Source: Hypericum androsaemum
Lineage: Eukaryota > Streptophyta > Magnoliopsida > Malpighiales > Hypericaceae
Reading direction: 5' to 3'
Length of the DNA stretch: 64,000 nucleotides
Assembly: GCA_963995505.1 (NCBI GenBank)
Contig: OZ023187.1
Location: 3,479,501 to 3,543,500 of the forward strand
Positions 35,212 to 47,484 of this stretch are shown here, in pieces; within the stretch, counting starts at the first letter, position 1; every line of letters begins with the position of its first letter. A program made the position numbers and the translations under genes. The notes under the pieces were generated by a model. It was not told the DNA's origin. It searched no databases and was given only the letters and a program-made list of their open reading frames with translations.

Positions 35212-35739
35212 TCACATGGGGATCAGGTGTCCAGGCGATCCGGTAAAAGGTTCCAAGTTCACCACCGGAACTGGGATCGAATCCATAATCCAGATGACCA
35301 GGAGCGGAGAAAAATTATAATGGTATTCCTTAGCGAGGTAGCGGTTTAGGACCAAACTGCTTCGCAGCTCCAGGACGGGAGAAGGTATCATTTCTCTGAG
35401 AAGACCCCTCTCATTGAGGTAGTGGATCAGACCATAGAGGGCATCTCTATGGGTATTGATCTCGGGTTCCGAGAAGACACACATATCTTCTTGGATCTTC
35501 AGCGTGACCAGGAGGTCTCGAAGCATGGAGGGCCAGTCCACTCCATAATTATAACCTCCGGCCCAGATGCAGTCTTGCATCTCCCTGTGAACAACCTCGA
35601 TATGCTCAACGATGACATACATGTTATCCTTAGGCACTCGCAGCGGTAAATGGCGCTTCAGAACTTTTTGTCGAAGTTCCGTCGCACAAAAGTTTAGATA
35701 CCTCTTTCTAATAGCCATCGAATCTTGTATCAATTGCAA
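35212..35739 (-). CDS. Unidentified ORF inside the LTR element (175 aa)
   Basis: An uninterrupted open frame in the sense direction of the LTR element, in the 3' half of its interior. The product (168-175 aa, start at the first Met or at the Met of MAIRKRYLNF) is mixed and globular in appearance: ELRQKVLKRHLPLRVPKDN, then IVEHIEVVHREMQDCIWAGG, YGVDWPSMLRDLLVTLKIQE and HRDALYGLIHYLNERGL. Charged and hydrophobic residues alternate in a helix-like way and there is no low complexity, so it looks like real coding sequence. It shows no zinc knuckle, protease or polymerase motif and I cannot assign a function. It may be a captured host gene part or a family-specific Gag-like protein. Confidence 0.4.
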   Translation of the reverse strand: MQLIQDSMAIRKRYLNFCATELRQKVLKRHLPLRVPKDNMYVIVEHIEVVHREMQDCIWAGGYNYGVDWPSMLRDLLVTLKIQEDMCVFSEPEINTHRDALYGLIHYLNERGLLREMIPSPVLELRSSLVLNRYLAKEYHYNFSPLLVIWIMDSIPVPVVNLEPFTGSPGHLIPM

Positions 35740-37175
35740 GTCACTTTCGGGTTAATTCTCATATTCTCCCAAAATAGGATTGAAAAAACTCATTTTTCAA
35801 TCTTTTGATGATCATACTATGGACCAATACATGTGATATTAGTTAAATTCAACATATCTCGGAACTCGTTCTAAAATATATATATTTTAAAAATTTATTA
35901 AAATATTGTTATAATTTTAATAAACCTAATTGACAAAAATTTCTCAAAATTTATCAATTTATTAGATTTTAATTGAATAAAAATTGATTTTATCCAATTA
36001 AAAAAAAACCCAATATTTTAAGTCCAATTTTGACTTAAGTCAAAATTAACCATAAATCGGATTGGGTCGAACCAAGAAACCATGCCAATTTGTTAGGTTT
36101 TTTGATTTTTTTGACCCGAGTATAAATATTTTTCTGGAAAAATCACAAAATCACGGTTTTGCCCTCGCAGATTTTCCCCTTCCCTTTCTCTTTCTTCTCC
36201 GGCGCGACTCCGAAGACCTCAAACCCTCCGGCCACGACCATGGCGAAACAACGGCAAAACGACGGCCGAGACCGCTCGCAATCGACTCGCCGTCGTCTCG
36301 CGAGTGCGTCGGTAGCTGCCTCGCGAGCCGTCATGCCTCTGTTCGCCGTTGCCGTCGTCTTCTCATTTCGCAATTCTCCGGCGTCGACGGCTTCGTTCTT
36401 TCGATTCCGTCAACCTCGATCCACGAAAGTGGTATCGAGACGTCGAGGACACGCCGGAGTATCGATTATCATCGATCTCCGGTGTCGAAATCGTCAAATT
36501 TCTGACAAAATCGACGGAAATCAATTTGGGAGAAAATTGCCCGATTAGGGTTCCTCGGGATGGAATTAAAATAATAAATTTCAATTTAGTCCCGAATATT
36601 TTCCAAAAATTGTTTCGTAGTCCATGACACACAAGTGCCACGTAAGACGTCAGATTTTTGATTGGTACATTAAGGTTTCGCGCGTGCGCGAATTTGCCCA
36701 AATTGTTAGGCAAAAATCAATTTAGTCCCACTAATTTTAAATTAATTACATTAAAGTCTAACAGATTATAATTTTCAATAAAATTATAATTAATACGATT
36801 TTAACCCAAAAAATTACATGATTATTTGAATTAAAACATCATATCATCATCAAAACATAGTTTCAACCATGCTCTGATACCAATTGAAGGTTTTAACGTA
36901 TAATTAACAAGTAATTATATGTTAAACTTGATTAATTAACAAACTAATTTGTTAATAATAAATCACTTGCTTGTTGAAGCAAGAGGTCCATAGGTTCGGG
37001 GCGACTATGTCTTCGTGCCAGTCGAATTACGATCACGTTATAACAGATTCGTAATTAATTTTCACGAGATTTTCTCTATTAAAAATCTGATCAAAACTCA
37101 GTGACTATTCCAAAGTTTTACCTTTCTCTTGAGTGGTTGTGTGTCGAATTACCTTTTGGTTCAGCCGGAATGCGC

Positions 37176-37568
37176 CACGTGGCGCGAAGGGCTGCCACGT
37201 GGCACAAAGGGCCACGTGTCCGCCATGTGGCATGCCATTTGGCAAAGCTACCCCTAGCTTTACCACGTGGCACTTTTGGGCCGCATGCCTGCCATGTGGC
37301 ATGCCACGTGGCAAATCTGCCTATAACTTTGCCACGTGGCAAAGCTACCCATAGCTTTGACACGTGGGCCGCCAATTATGGTACCCCTGCGTCAGCGCCA
37401 TGCCACTTGGCAAAGCTACCCCTAGCTTTACCACGTGGCACTTTTGGGCCGCATGCCTGCCACGTGGCAAGCCACGTGGCAAATCTGCCCATAACTTTGC
37501 CACGTGGCAAAACTACCTATAGCTTTGACACGTGGGCCGCCAATTATGGTGACAACTGCGTCAGCGCC
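37176..37568. repeat. G-box array (12 CACGTG) with 168-bp duplication in the LTR
   Basis: CACGTG begins at 37176, 37196, 37213, 37264, 37305, 37333, 37361, 37432, 37461, 37473, 37501 and 37529. The sites from 37264 on repeat with a 168-bp period. Most are in the wider palindrome gccacgtggc, and several degenerate forms (ccatgtgg, ccacttgg) lie between. The left LTR has only two. CACGTG is the core G-box bound by plant bHLH and bZIP factors. The open frame 37101-37580 is an artefact of the repeat. Confidence 0.9.
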
Positions 37569-37963
37569 ATGTCACGCTGACTTGGCGTCTGGCGCTGCCC
37601 CGGCCTGGGACCGTGGGTTGACCGGCCCATTCCGCCCAACATTTTTGGCCTGATGGGCGTGGGCCCAATCAGGCACAATAATAATTGTCTGATTGAGCCT
37701 AAAGGTCCAATACTAACTAAACGTTCGGATTTGTTACTTCCAACTACATTGACCCAACTGTATTTTACTTCTGAATTCTAATACCAAATCATTATACCGT
37801 ACTTTTTAAACCACAATTAGTTCTTAATAGTAATTTTATAAATTGACTATTTATTGGTTACGACCACACCATTAATTGTTATTCCATAGTCGATTCCCCA
37901 AATTCTTGATTAGACGCCTTACTTGATAATTTAAACTAATTAGACAGCTGATTAGACATAGTC

Positions 37964-38078
37964 CTGAACATAGACCATGACAATAAAATAATTGGTCGAC
38001 CGAATTCGAATCCCAAAGTTCTGAACATAAACCATGACAATAAAATAATTGGTCGACCGAATTCGAATCCCAAACCCT
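37964..38078. repeat. 57-bp tandem duplication
   Basis: ctgaacata.accatgacaa through attggtcgaccgaattcgaa is present twice with a 57-bp period (accatgacaa at 37974 and 38031). It is non-coding. Confidence 0.88.
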
Positions 38079-39120
38079 TTCCATAATCTCCACACAATTA
38101 TGGCATTAAAGTGTCTATACCGATGATAAATTATGAGTCACTAACTATATTGTTTAAGCACATAATCCTCCATATATTTTTTTAAATAAGAATTATATAT
38201 AAATACGAAAATAAAATATAATTATATCATAAATAACATTCTATTCATAACCTACGTTTCTAGTTCTAGCGGTGACACGTTTTCCTGGGTCAATAAGTTT
38301 TAGAGGTTAGAAAATGAGCACCTACTTCTCTAAAGTTTTAAAAAAGAGAAAAACAAAGTTTTTTTAGTATTTAAAAAAGAGAGTTGGGCAGCAACGTCGA
38401 AGAGAATAAATAAATTAAGAGTTGGTTCAGTTAACAAAAATTTGAATTTATTTGAAATGATTTTGGATTTAAATGTTAACACCTTATAAATGTTAAAAAA
38501 ATAATTACTCGTGAATAGCTCTGATAGCAAAGATTTTAAAAAATGTAAATGGGAATAATTTTTATTAGCTCTCAATATTGTATGCGATTTATTAGAAAGT
38601 AAAATTGTTCATTTGCTCACTGAATAAGAATAGTTCAATACTCATTGATATATGTTATCTGGTATCTAAGGCGAGATATCTTTGATACTAATGATATAAA
38701 TTTTCTTGATTAGTTCATTTGAGGCAAATGATACAACTATCCAATACTAGAAATTTTATATTGATTCCAAAGTTCAAAGAGAGTTATGCCGGACTCGCAA
38801 CTTGCAAATTACAATGTCTTAAAATAAATTGGGGAAATGTAATTAAAATAATTTAAAACTTGACTTGGACATGTAATTATTTTAAAATTTAGTACGAATA
38901 ACATTATCAATTTTTATAATCATATCTTATGAAATTTAGATTAATATTCAAATTAAAAAAAGGCTGAAACTCTTGCTATTTATAAACTATAATGGGACTC
39001 TTTCACAGTTATAAACTTATAGGAGCCCTATAAAAATCCGTACCTCTGCATTTTGTAAATAAAAATCCGTCGTCGTTTCGGTAACTGATTCGAAGAGGAA
39101 AAAAAGGAGAGGGAAGAAAT
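38079..39120. other. AT-rich spacer and RABE1 leader
   Basis: Nothing recognised until the purine-rich leader (about 39085-39120) just before the RABE1 start codon. Confidence 0.4.
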
Positions 39121-41590
39121 ATGGCGGCTCCGCTGGCCCGGGCTCGAGCCGATTACGATTACCTCGTAAAGCTACTCCTCATCGGCGACAGCGGTAACCG
39201 CCCTGTCTCCCTATCGCCTGCTTTGCTTACTCCCTTATTTCAATTTTATTTTATTTAATATGTTCGGCTTGTGCCTTTAGAGAAGCAATCGGATCGTTAA
39301 TGAAACGAAGGGGCAGAACCGTCATTTCTGTCCCGCGGGGTTTATGTTCTCCCCTGGTGCATAGAATCTTGGATTAGGATTGTTATCTAGTTCAGTGGTA
39401 AACTGGTAACTGCGCAGTAATATTCTTTTTGTTTTATATTTATTTTTTCATTTTTCTTCCTCCGGAGAATGGGAAGGGAGTTGGGATGAGTAGAAGAAGG
39501 CTTTGATATATTTCTTTTTTTTTTGTTTTTGCTTGAGATTAGGAATTTATTTCATTTACAAATGAATTCAAAGTGAAGTTTTTTGACCAAAAAAAGTGAA
39601 GTTTGTTAGGAATTCGTTTCGAAATGATTTATCTCTAATTTACTCTTGTCTCGAGTTATGATTCTATGGATTTTGATGCGATTGAGGGATTTAACTTGTC
39701 GGATTCGCGAATGGCTTCCTTGATCGAGCCAAATGTATTGATCATGGCGTTTTCATTTGTTGTGATTCATTGTGTTCTTGATCATGGCGGATGCTGTGGG
39801 CGAGGAGACGCTGTTCGGTTGTGTTTCCTTTTACTGTTTCTCGGTTACGAAAATCTGCTGCAGATTTTAATCTTACTTTCTTGTTTTGATGTCCTCAGGT
39901 GTGGGTAAAAGTTGCCTGCTTTTGCGTTTCTCTGATGGTTCCTTCACTACTAGTTTTTTAACCACAATCGGGTATGCGATTTCTGAAATGTGGATGCATG
40001 TTTAGTTTCTCTATCCCGAAAGACTTTTGACTTTGGTTTCCTTCTCGTGCCTAGCATTGACTTTAAGATAAGAACCATTGAGCTTGATGGTAAGAGGATC
40101 AAGCTTCAGATATGGGACACAGCTGGCCAGGAGAGATTCCGAACAATTACTACGGGTAACTTATGAGGCAATATGTCTGATTCCTTTTTGGGTTTAATGA
40201 TTTGGTCAATGAAATTTTTTATGACAATTGGTTGGTTGGTGATGTCAGACACTTAAAATATCGATGGCGGCTTCTGTAATATAACCATCTAATACTTCAA
40301 GCCAGTCCACTTCTGTAATACAAAAGTATTGGATGCTTCTTCTGTCAGTATTTATGTGAATTGGTCATTGCAGTTACCAGAAGATTGTTACTGATGTTGG
40401 AAAAAAATGAGACAATGACATTTTTGAATAACCTCTTTAAGGCAATTTTTAAGTAAAGGTATCTCCTCCATTTCATGCCTTTGGCGATAATTGGTCACCG
40501 TGCCCTGATTGTATTTCTTGTTACTCTGAAGGTTCTTAATACGGGTAGCTCATTTTTTTAATGTTGCTTTTGACAGCTTACTATCGAGGAGCCATGGGCA
40601 TTCTGCTGGTCTATGACGTCACCGATGAATCCTCTTTCAACAGTATGTTCCGAGTGATAGTTGTTCAGTACATGACATACTATAGAAATGTCACCTTCAC
40701 CCTTTTTGTTTATGGATACAACATTTTTGACAGTACTTTTCCACACGTAAGATTGGTTACTTGGCCGATAGATGAGCAAAGGTACAGTGATTCAATTTTG
40801 TGGGTTTCTAAACTATCCTTACAGAGTCCCCTCATTGCCTTGCAGATATTAGGAACTGGATACGAAACATTGAACAGCATGCTTCTGATAATGTTAACAA
40901 GATATTGGTAGGGAACAAGGCTGACATGGACGAGAGCAAAAGGGTACAGATTCTGTTGTCTTTTATCTCATGCGAGCTGCCTTATATTACTCCAGTTTTT
41001 ACCACTTGAGCTATGCCTCGAAGGGATGAAGCAACCGTTTAATGAGCACATGCGTCGCTTTTGGGCTTGAACAAATTGATGAAAACTGATCAACAAGCCT
41101 TTGATCTCTTGTGTGTGTGTGTGTAATTATGATAAGCATAATGCTGTAGAATGTTGGCTAATGGTTTCATATTTATTAGGCTGTGCAAACTTCCAGGGGC
41201 CAAGCACTTGCAGACGAGTATGGGATCAAATTCTTTGAAACAGTGAGTTATACTTGATGTTCTTATGCTATTTTGCTTTTACCACTCTGTTGTTCACCGA
41301 ATGTCCATATCTCTCAGAGTGCAAAAACAAATCTAAACGTGGAGGATGTTTTCTTCTCGGTCGCAAGAGACATAAAGCAACGACTTGCGGACACTGACTC
41401 CAGGGCTGAGGTAAATCTTTAACCGAGAATGAAATAGGAAAAACAGATCTCTTGTAAAACACCCCAGGGTAGTTCTTGACATTAGCTTGTTGGTTGGATT
41501 CTGTTGCAGCCATCAACAATTACTATCAATCAACCCGATGCTGCTGCCGGCGGTCAAGCTGCCCAAAGATCGGCATGCTGTGGTTCTTAG
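39121..41590 (+). CDS. RABE1: RABE1-type Rab GTPase (Rab8 family), 215 aa
   Basis: A small GTPase that directs Golgi-to-plasma-membrane vesicle traffic. Eight exons: 39121-39193, 39899-39971, 40055-40155, 40577-40642, 40846-40943, 41180-41242, 41318-41410 and 41510-41590, all with GT-AG junctions, 648 nt in total. G motifs are complete: P-loop GDSGVGKS (22-29), switch I Thr in FLTTIGIDFK (44-53), WDTAGQE (69-75), NKAD (128-131) and ETSAK. The effector-proximal text [20 protein letters not shown] and the tail end in ACCGS are those of RABE1, and the two cysteines are the prenylation site. Length is one residue off the Arabidopsis members. The open frames in intron regions (39666, 40561) are not genes. 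The long first intron (about 700 bp) is AT-rich. Confidence 0.96.
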
Positions 41591-42765
41591 AGGGGTAATT
41601 TAATCCGGGATTCATGGGGAACAACTCTTTTCCCTTGAAAGAGAGAAGAAAGAAGGGGAAGCTAATTTCTCGTGGCCGAAGAACGAGATCTTGTACTTGT
41701 TCTTCAGTGTCAATTCTTTTCGTTCTAGTGTGTGAACGGTTAGTTTGTGGCAGGGGGGTTATGCTTTAATCTTATGCACCTGGTGGGGCAATCTTTTACC
41801 TTTCGAGCTCTGCTCGTGATAATGGGGGACTCTAATTTATGTACAAAGGCAGTCAAAATGATTTTCCCAGCGAAGTGTATAATAGTGTTTGTTTTAACCC
41901 AAACCGGCCAATACCCTGCGATGGCAGATTCGAGCCTCCGAGAAAGCGGCCCGAGACCGAGACAAACGCCATACTTCCAATGAAGGTGCGTCACTACAAT
42001 ATATGTGCCCTGCAAAGTACACATCATTTGTTAACAAATGCCATACTTCCGTCATAGGTTTGGTTCCTCTTTTCCGTAAATACGTAGAAGCTCCCTCGTC
42101 GCCGCTCGAAACCACCGAGGAGAACGTTTAGATTCAAGTGATGAGGTACTAGCAAATTGTTGAATCTCCATCCACACTCTTTGCCATCCACAACGCCCTT
42201 TTTCTGCTCTTATCACAACAAACTAACCGAGTATATATAATTAAATCTCGATTCGAAATTTATAATTAAAACCAGATAGGGCGGTGATCATGGACACCGT
42301 AAGCGATTCCATTATAACAGAAAGAATGGTGTAACACTATTCGTAGCATTGTGTACCATTGCTTGCTTGTTGCTCGAGACCAGGTGCACCGTATCACTTG
42401 TCGCGGCATGGTGTAGCATTGTCCATAGCATAGATTTTCTAAATTTATTTTGTTTTACTGCTCGTTCAACTTCTTCGACATTTTCTTTGCATGAACAATA
42501 GTATTTTTTTTAATTCGAAAAACTTGTATCTAATTTTTATTAAAAAAATCTAACTTTCTAACCGTTTAGACAAACTCAGGTACATAAAAAAAACTACGGC
42601 CCTAACGATTGAAACCAACAGTTGCAAACAATTCGTATCTTGTAACTGCAACTAGAAAAGAATCAATGAATTAATACAGGAATTAACCAATCCAAGAATA
42701 TCCTAAAAAGGGAAAGAAAAATCCCAAGAACTTTTCACATACAAACAATTCCATCTCCGGAAAAC
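41591..42765. other. Convergent spacer, RABE1 and ZAT 3' flanks
   Basis: Probably includes both 3' UTRs. No other gene or recognisable element was seen. Confidence 0.45.
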
Positions 42766-43377
42766 CTAAACCCTACAGAAAAGATCCAGTAACGCCGGAG
42801 AATCCCTACCGGCCAGCCCTAACTCCAAATTCACGTCCTTCTCCTGCTCGACCAGGCTCAAATCCACACCAAAAATCACAACTCTCGGCTTCTTGACGAC
42901 CCTCTGATCCGGCCGCGGCTGGTCGCCGGCCTCCGACACCGTACTCGACGTAGTAGTCGTCGTAGTGCTACACGTAGAATTAGTCATCATCGTAACCAAC
43001 TTCTTCGCGTTAAGCTGATCTTCATTAATTTTCCGCTCCAACACATTAACGTTAGTATTGGTGTCGGTATTAGGGGCTCGGTGCCTCCTCATGTGGCCGC
43101 CTAGGGCTTGCCCGATGGCGAACTCGAGGCCGCATATGGGGCACTCGTGGCGCTTGGGCTTGGGCGGGGAGCTCGGTGCCGGCTTCAGCAAGAGGCCGTC
43201 GACACCGGTGAGCTTATTGGGCTTCTTGTGGCTCGCCCGGTGCCCGCCTAGGGCTTGGAACGACGGGAACTCCCTGTTGCATGTCTTGCACGTAAAGCTT
43301 CTCCCCGCCGGCCGGCTAGTACTATACACGGCCGCCGCTTCCTCCTCCTCTCTGGTTCTCTTCACTGAAAACATCAT
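42766..43377 (-). CDS. ZAT-type C2H2 zinc finger repressor, about 203 aa
   Basis: An intronless gene for a plant C1-2i zinc finger protein, a nuclear transcription repressor often induced by stress. There are two fingers, each with the plant-specific QALGGH helix: [20 protein letters not shown] (about 28-47) and [20 protein letters not shown] (about 78-97), both with full Cys2-His2 ligands. A basic KPKR stretch lies between them. A C-terminal EAR-type motif, DVNLELGL (about 179-187), is the usual co-repressor-binding element. The start is chosen at 43377 ([12 protein letters not shown]) because the upstream in-frame Met at 43410 would add an odd hydrophobic [11 protein letters not shown] segment that reads from a pyrimidine-rich leader. 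The family resembles ZAT11/ZAT12/ZAT18; the exact orthologue is not clear. Confidence 0.93.
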   Translation of the reverse strand: MMFSVKRTREEEEAAAVYSTSRPAGRSFTCKTCNREFPSFQALGGHRASHKKPNKLTGVDGLLLKPAPSSPPKPKRHECPICGLEFAIGQALGGHMRRHRAPNTDTNTNVNVLERKINEDQLNAKKLVTMMTNSTCSTTTTTTSSTVSEAGDQPRPDQRVVKKPRVVIFGVDLSLVEQEKDVNLELGLAGRDSPALLDLFCRV

Positions 43378-45384
43378 GAACACAAACACGAAAACGAACG
43401 CGAGTATCAACTAGCGAGTGGTTTTTTTAAGTTAGGTTGGAGTCGGATTTGAATTTTTTTTTCTTTCTTGCGTTGGACGAATGAGTTAGGGATTGATGGG
43501 TGTTGGGGTATTTATAGGGGAGGGGGTAGGATGTTGCTAAGCAGTGACGTGGTGGGTGTAATAACTTATTTGACCTTACTACTACTTGCACTTGTGGGTT
43601 ACGTAAGAGTAGATAGAGTCGGTGGGGTTTTGGTAAATAAGAGTATAATTCGGGGGCAAGATTCCAGCCGCCGTAGTTAATACGCTATCCCGGGCCGCGT
43701 TGGGAGGAAGTTGGACTAGCGGGAAGAACTATTATAAAAGACTTGTATTTATTATATTATTAAAAAGTTATACTTAAGTAGAATTTTGTATGATTTTGAA
43801 TATTAGAAATTAAAAAATTAGGAATTGAGAGAGAAAATGTCGTTTGGAGTTAGCTGGGAAGTCTTATTTTGATCGTTCTAGACCTTCTAGATCCTCTTCA
43901 AGAAAGGGAAAAAAGCCTCTAGATCGACTCGGCGAGTGGGGAGGCCCACGCACATGGTCAAAGCGCGTGTCGCGTGCTCTCATGGTCAGGGAGACGTGGT
44001 TTTCTCGGTTTCCTCGTAGGAGATCATATATATCTTTGGTTTTGTCATTGATTTGCGTACGGAAATATAACCAAATTTGTTTTGTACAATTTTTTTGTTG
44101 AGTTAATTTGATAAGAGTAATTCAAGGATAAGTGATAACAATAAGAGTTGGTGTTTGACAAAAAATAGTTGTTGCTGGTAAATACAATAACATATATAAT
44201 ATAAAAATGTAACGATAGACGATTAGGAAATTTTAGCAGTGGTCTAGTATATTTTAGGCATTTTAATTTGTGATATATGTGCAATTAGCGAGATGGTGCT
44301 CTAAGACTTAATTGGAGATCGAACCCGAAACTAAACGGGAAGAGGTCAAGTATGAATCGGGAAAATTCCTGACTAAATAGGTGAGTATATTTAGTTTCAC
44401 ATTTTATGAGCTTATGTATATTGAGGTTTCATATTTATTAGTTCACTTAATCCTTAAGTTTAGCGATTTGTCAAAACTCGCAAAATCAACGGGGAAATCA
44501 AGAGAATTTTAGAAGAGGTGGTACTATTAAATTTTTGAAATTCATATTTGAGCAACTAATTTTTATTCGGCACAAATCTTTAAAATATATAATCTCTATA
44601 TTTTTATCACTTGGTAAAATTCTAAGCCACAATAGACTACCATAAATTTTTTTACCATTTCACAAAAAAAAATCCGTCACATCACTGATTGATCTTCCTC
44701 GTTTATTACAAACTTGACGCTCCAATTGGTTTAACTAGGAGGACTAGTAAGTACCACTCGAGACCGTTATCCCGTAACATCAACAACCAAAATAGAAGAA
44801 AAAACCAAGTACAATAAATGCCGGTTTGGAACGACACGCACCGAGGATAGGCGCGTATGGAGTTGACCTCACCGCTGAGCGAAGAAAGAAGTGAGAAACC
44901 GAAGCGCACCGCCGTCTAAAGAGAAGGAGAAGGAGATTCGCGGGGAAGTTGAGGACCAAAACTTGGATTCCAAGTTCTGGAAGTCGCCTCTTCTCTATTT
45001 TATTCTATATTCCACTTAGCGGCTTTTCTTTACTGGTAAACCGTTTCGAACCTACTCGGTCCATTCTGAGAGCAGAGTATCGAAAATCTTTCCTCTTTTC
45101 CCACTCGTTACCGGGTTGGTGACGTCATAGGCATAGTTGTTCTGTTTTTTCACATTTTCAGATCGGATGTGCTTAATTGACTACTGATACGTGAACCATC
45201 GAATATTTGAATACAAGTTATAGACCGAATTTTCTGCTTTGGGTATCACACATCGTCGTCCCCTATCACATGCGATGGTCGAGGTGCCTCGCATCCGTCA
45301 TACATCTTTGCGGGGTACCTTGCACGCCTCACATTTCATTAATTTAAGTAATAGCATAATTAAATATTTTAAAAAATATTTTGA
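43378..45384. other. ZAT upstream region and AT-rich spacer
   Basis: ZAT leader and promoter near 43378-43560, then no supported gene. Open frames at 43844-44101 and 44706-44909 show no family features. Confidence 0.4.
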
Positions 45385-45714
45385 GTTATATAGAGGGCGG
45401 AGGGATGTGGGCCATTTTTTGTATTTGATAATTATGTATATTTTTTTAATGTATGTCTCCACTAAAATTAAAAATTGATCCCACTAAAAAATTAATCAAC
45501 CTAAAAATTGAAACCAAATCTTAAAAAAATTTAGACATTTCTTAATCTTTTAATATATATTATAAGATCTCAATTAGTCTAACTATACTACCATAAATAA
45601 TAAAGTAATTAACTAACAAAAATTATAAATGTTGTAGTTGCATACGTTGAACTTTTTGAAAAAAAATTATATTGTCATCACTCCCCAAATTTTGGCTCCG
45701 CCCCTGGTTATATA
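45385..45714. mobile_element. hAT-type MITE with 8-bp TSD
   Basis: gttatata flanks both sides (45385-45392 and 45707-45714). The 314-bp element (45393-45706) starts gagggcggag and ends ggctccgcccctg, imperfect inverted ends of the common hAT form CAGGGGCGGAGCC. The interior is AT-rich and non-coding. Confidence 0.72.
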
Positions 45715-47484
45715 AATATGAATAAATATAATTGTAAAGACATTTTCAAATTCGGGCTTATAAAATATTTGATAATTAATATTTTATAAATTAGTTGTAC
45801 CTACAATTTATGGAATTCAATTAGTACAAACTACGAGACGTAATTGATTTCTTATTAGTCTGACCTTTTTTAAGCCAGTGGTTTCCCATTTAGAGCTTGG
45901 ACAATATATATAGAATAAATAGCCCGGACTTTAGAGTTGCCTTTTCAACAATATATACGAGTAAACTTGTGGGCAACAACATGGCAGCATTTTCGTTCTA
46001 CGTGTTTCCGGCGCGTGCTCTTCTCGATGGGTCATTTCTGACCGGTTACCCGCATGAACATGGGTGGTATTGTTCTAAAAAGTTGCGATTCGGTCGGTTG
46101 AACCGCGATCTTGGACTCACAATGACTAGGTCATTTCTGGGATTTAGAAGATGTTTGGAATGGTGATAATGCAATCTTACAGATTGATCTAAATCTATTT
46201 CGCTAAATTTATTTTTTGAAACGATTGTTTATAGAATTTGTTAAATTGAAAGTAATTAACTTAAAATTTGTAGATAATATATTTCACAACAAAGTTTGAA
46301 GATATTGAAAATATTTAATACTAAATTCATTTTTTAAAGAAAATTAGTTTGATCAATTGGACAATTCAAATCGCGACCTAGAAAACAGATCAGATTATTC
46401 TCCGGTTCGTTTTTTAAACATTACACAGGTGTTGTATACCAAACCCTAGGATTAAACAAGACACGTCACAAGCGTGAACACGAGAAAGTAATTGAACCTT
46501 TTTAACTCATTTTCCTGCTTAATTTCGGCGAGAGTGAAGCGCGGTTAAGTTTTACCGCAGAGACGACTCGAGTCTTTGTAAGATCTAATGCGCGAGTTAC
46601 ACAGGAAACGCCAATGAACCAAGGAAAACGTTAAAGCCAAAAGTTAAAATATTTTCTTAATCATTAATATTTAAAGATAATCATCATTGGGTTCTGTTTA
46701 AGGGTTCACTGAATCGTACTTTTAGGTTTGAACATAAGTCTTTCTTAGGTGAATCTACATTTTTCACTATTTAGATAACTATCATTAGTAAAGTTCAATT
46801 TACAATTGAGAAATTCTAAATTTTTTTGGTATTTCGTTGAAATTAAATTCCATCATATAATGATAAACCAACTAAGTACATAATTACTAGGCACGATAGC
46901 TTGGTTCTTAATTAAGTACATTTTTTAATCATTTTTAAATATTTTAACCGTGCTAATCCGTAATTTACATGACAAAATTGTGATACTACCATCCGATCAA
47001 AATTTATATAACGGTCGTTCCACAAGTATAAGTAATAAGTATGATTTGTTATAACTAATTATTAAATTTTATGAGTGACAATATTTTGATGTGTTGTTTT
47101 CCATTCCATGTTCATTTTATATCTCCTAAATTTTGTTAAAAATGATCGTCAAATATTGTCACTCGATACCAAAAAAACTACCGTCAAACTACTATATTGG
47201 TCATATGATCTAACTTTTAATCTAAAATTTCAGCTTTAGTCATTAATGAGGGAATCACAGTCAGCTGTTACCGACATGTGCAACCGACAGTGGAGGATCG
47301 GACAGACAGTACCCAAAACGCCCCACCCCTGCCACGTCACCGTCCAAGTATCCGACACCTCAAAAAAGCCATTTCTCACTTTCCTACACTACTTCCGTTT
47401 TTGTCTCCGTACACTTGACATTAGTTTATACAAATAACCGCGGAAAAGAAAATAAAAGCAAAGAGGAAGCTTCGAGCGAATGAT
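45715..47484. other. AT-rich spacer and MBD7 upstream region
   Basis: No gene or complete element recognised. The last 150 bases probably hold the MBD7 promoter and leader. Confidence 0.4.

Larger units (their letters stand above)
34214..37717 (-). mobile_element. Non-autonomous LTR retroelement (large, no pol)
   Basis: The left LTR (about 34219-34760) and right LTR (about 36895-37712) share tgaag.ttttaacgtataat, ttgttgaagcaagaggtcca and tctttctcttgagtggttgt, as well as the end block tgggcccaatcag.cacaataataattg. The 5-bp ctaac flanks both ends (34214-34218 and 37713-37717). Immediately left of the right LTR, 36876-36894 reads ctctgataccaatt, the complement of a tRNA-Met primer site. The element is therefore on the minus strand, and the right LTR is its 5' LTR. 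The interior (about 2.1 kb) has no reverse transcriptase, integrase or recognisable Gag, and holds one unidentified ORF. The 5' LTR is longer because of an internal 168-bp duplication. Confidence 0.85.

Noticed and set aside
36062..36627. Overlapping ORFs on both strands rich in Arg/Ser
   Set aside because: They lie in the interior of the LTR element, mostly antisense to it or unsupported, with no family motif. They resemble chance frames in GC-rich leader-like sequence.
36840..36895. A tRNA gene near gctctgataccaatt
   Set aside because: This is the complement of an LTR primer-binding site; no cloverleaf can be formed.
37101..37580. 159-codon ORF with repeated HVA-type and LPRG-type text
   Set aside because: It is a translation of the gccacgtggc repeats in the LTR, open by chance in several frames.
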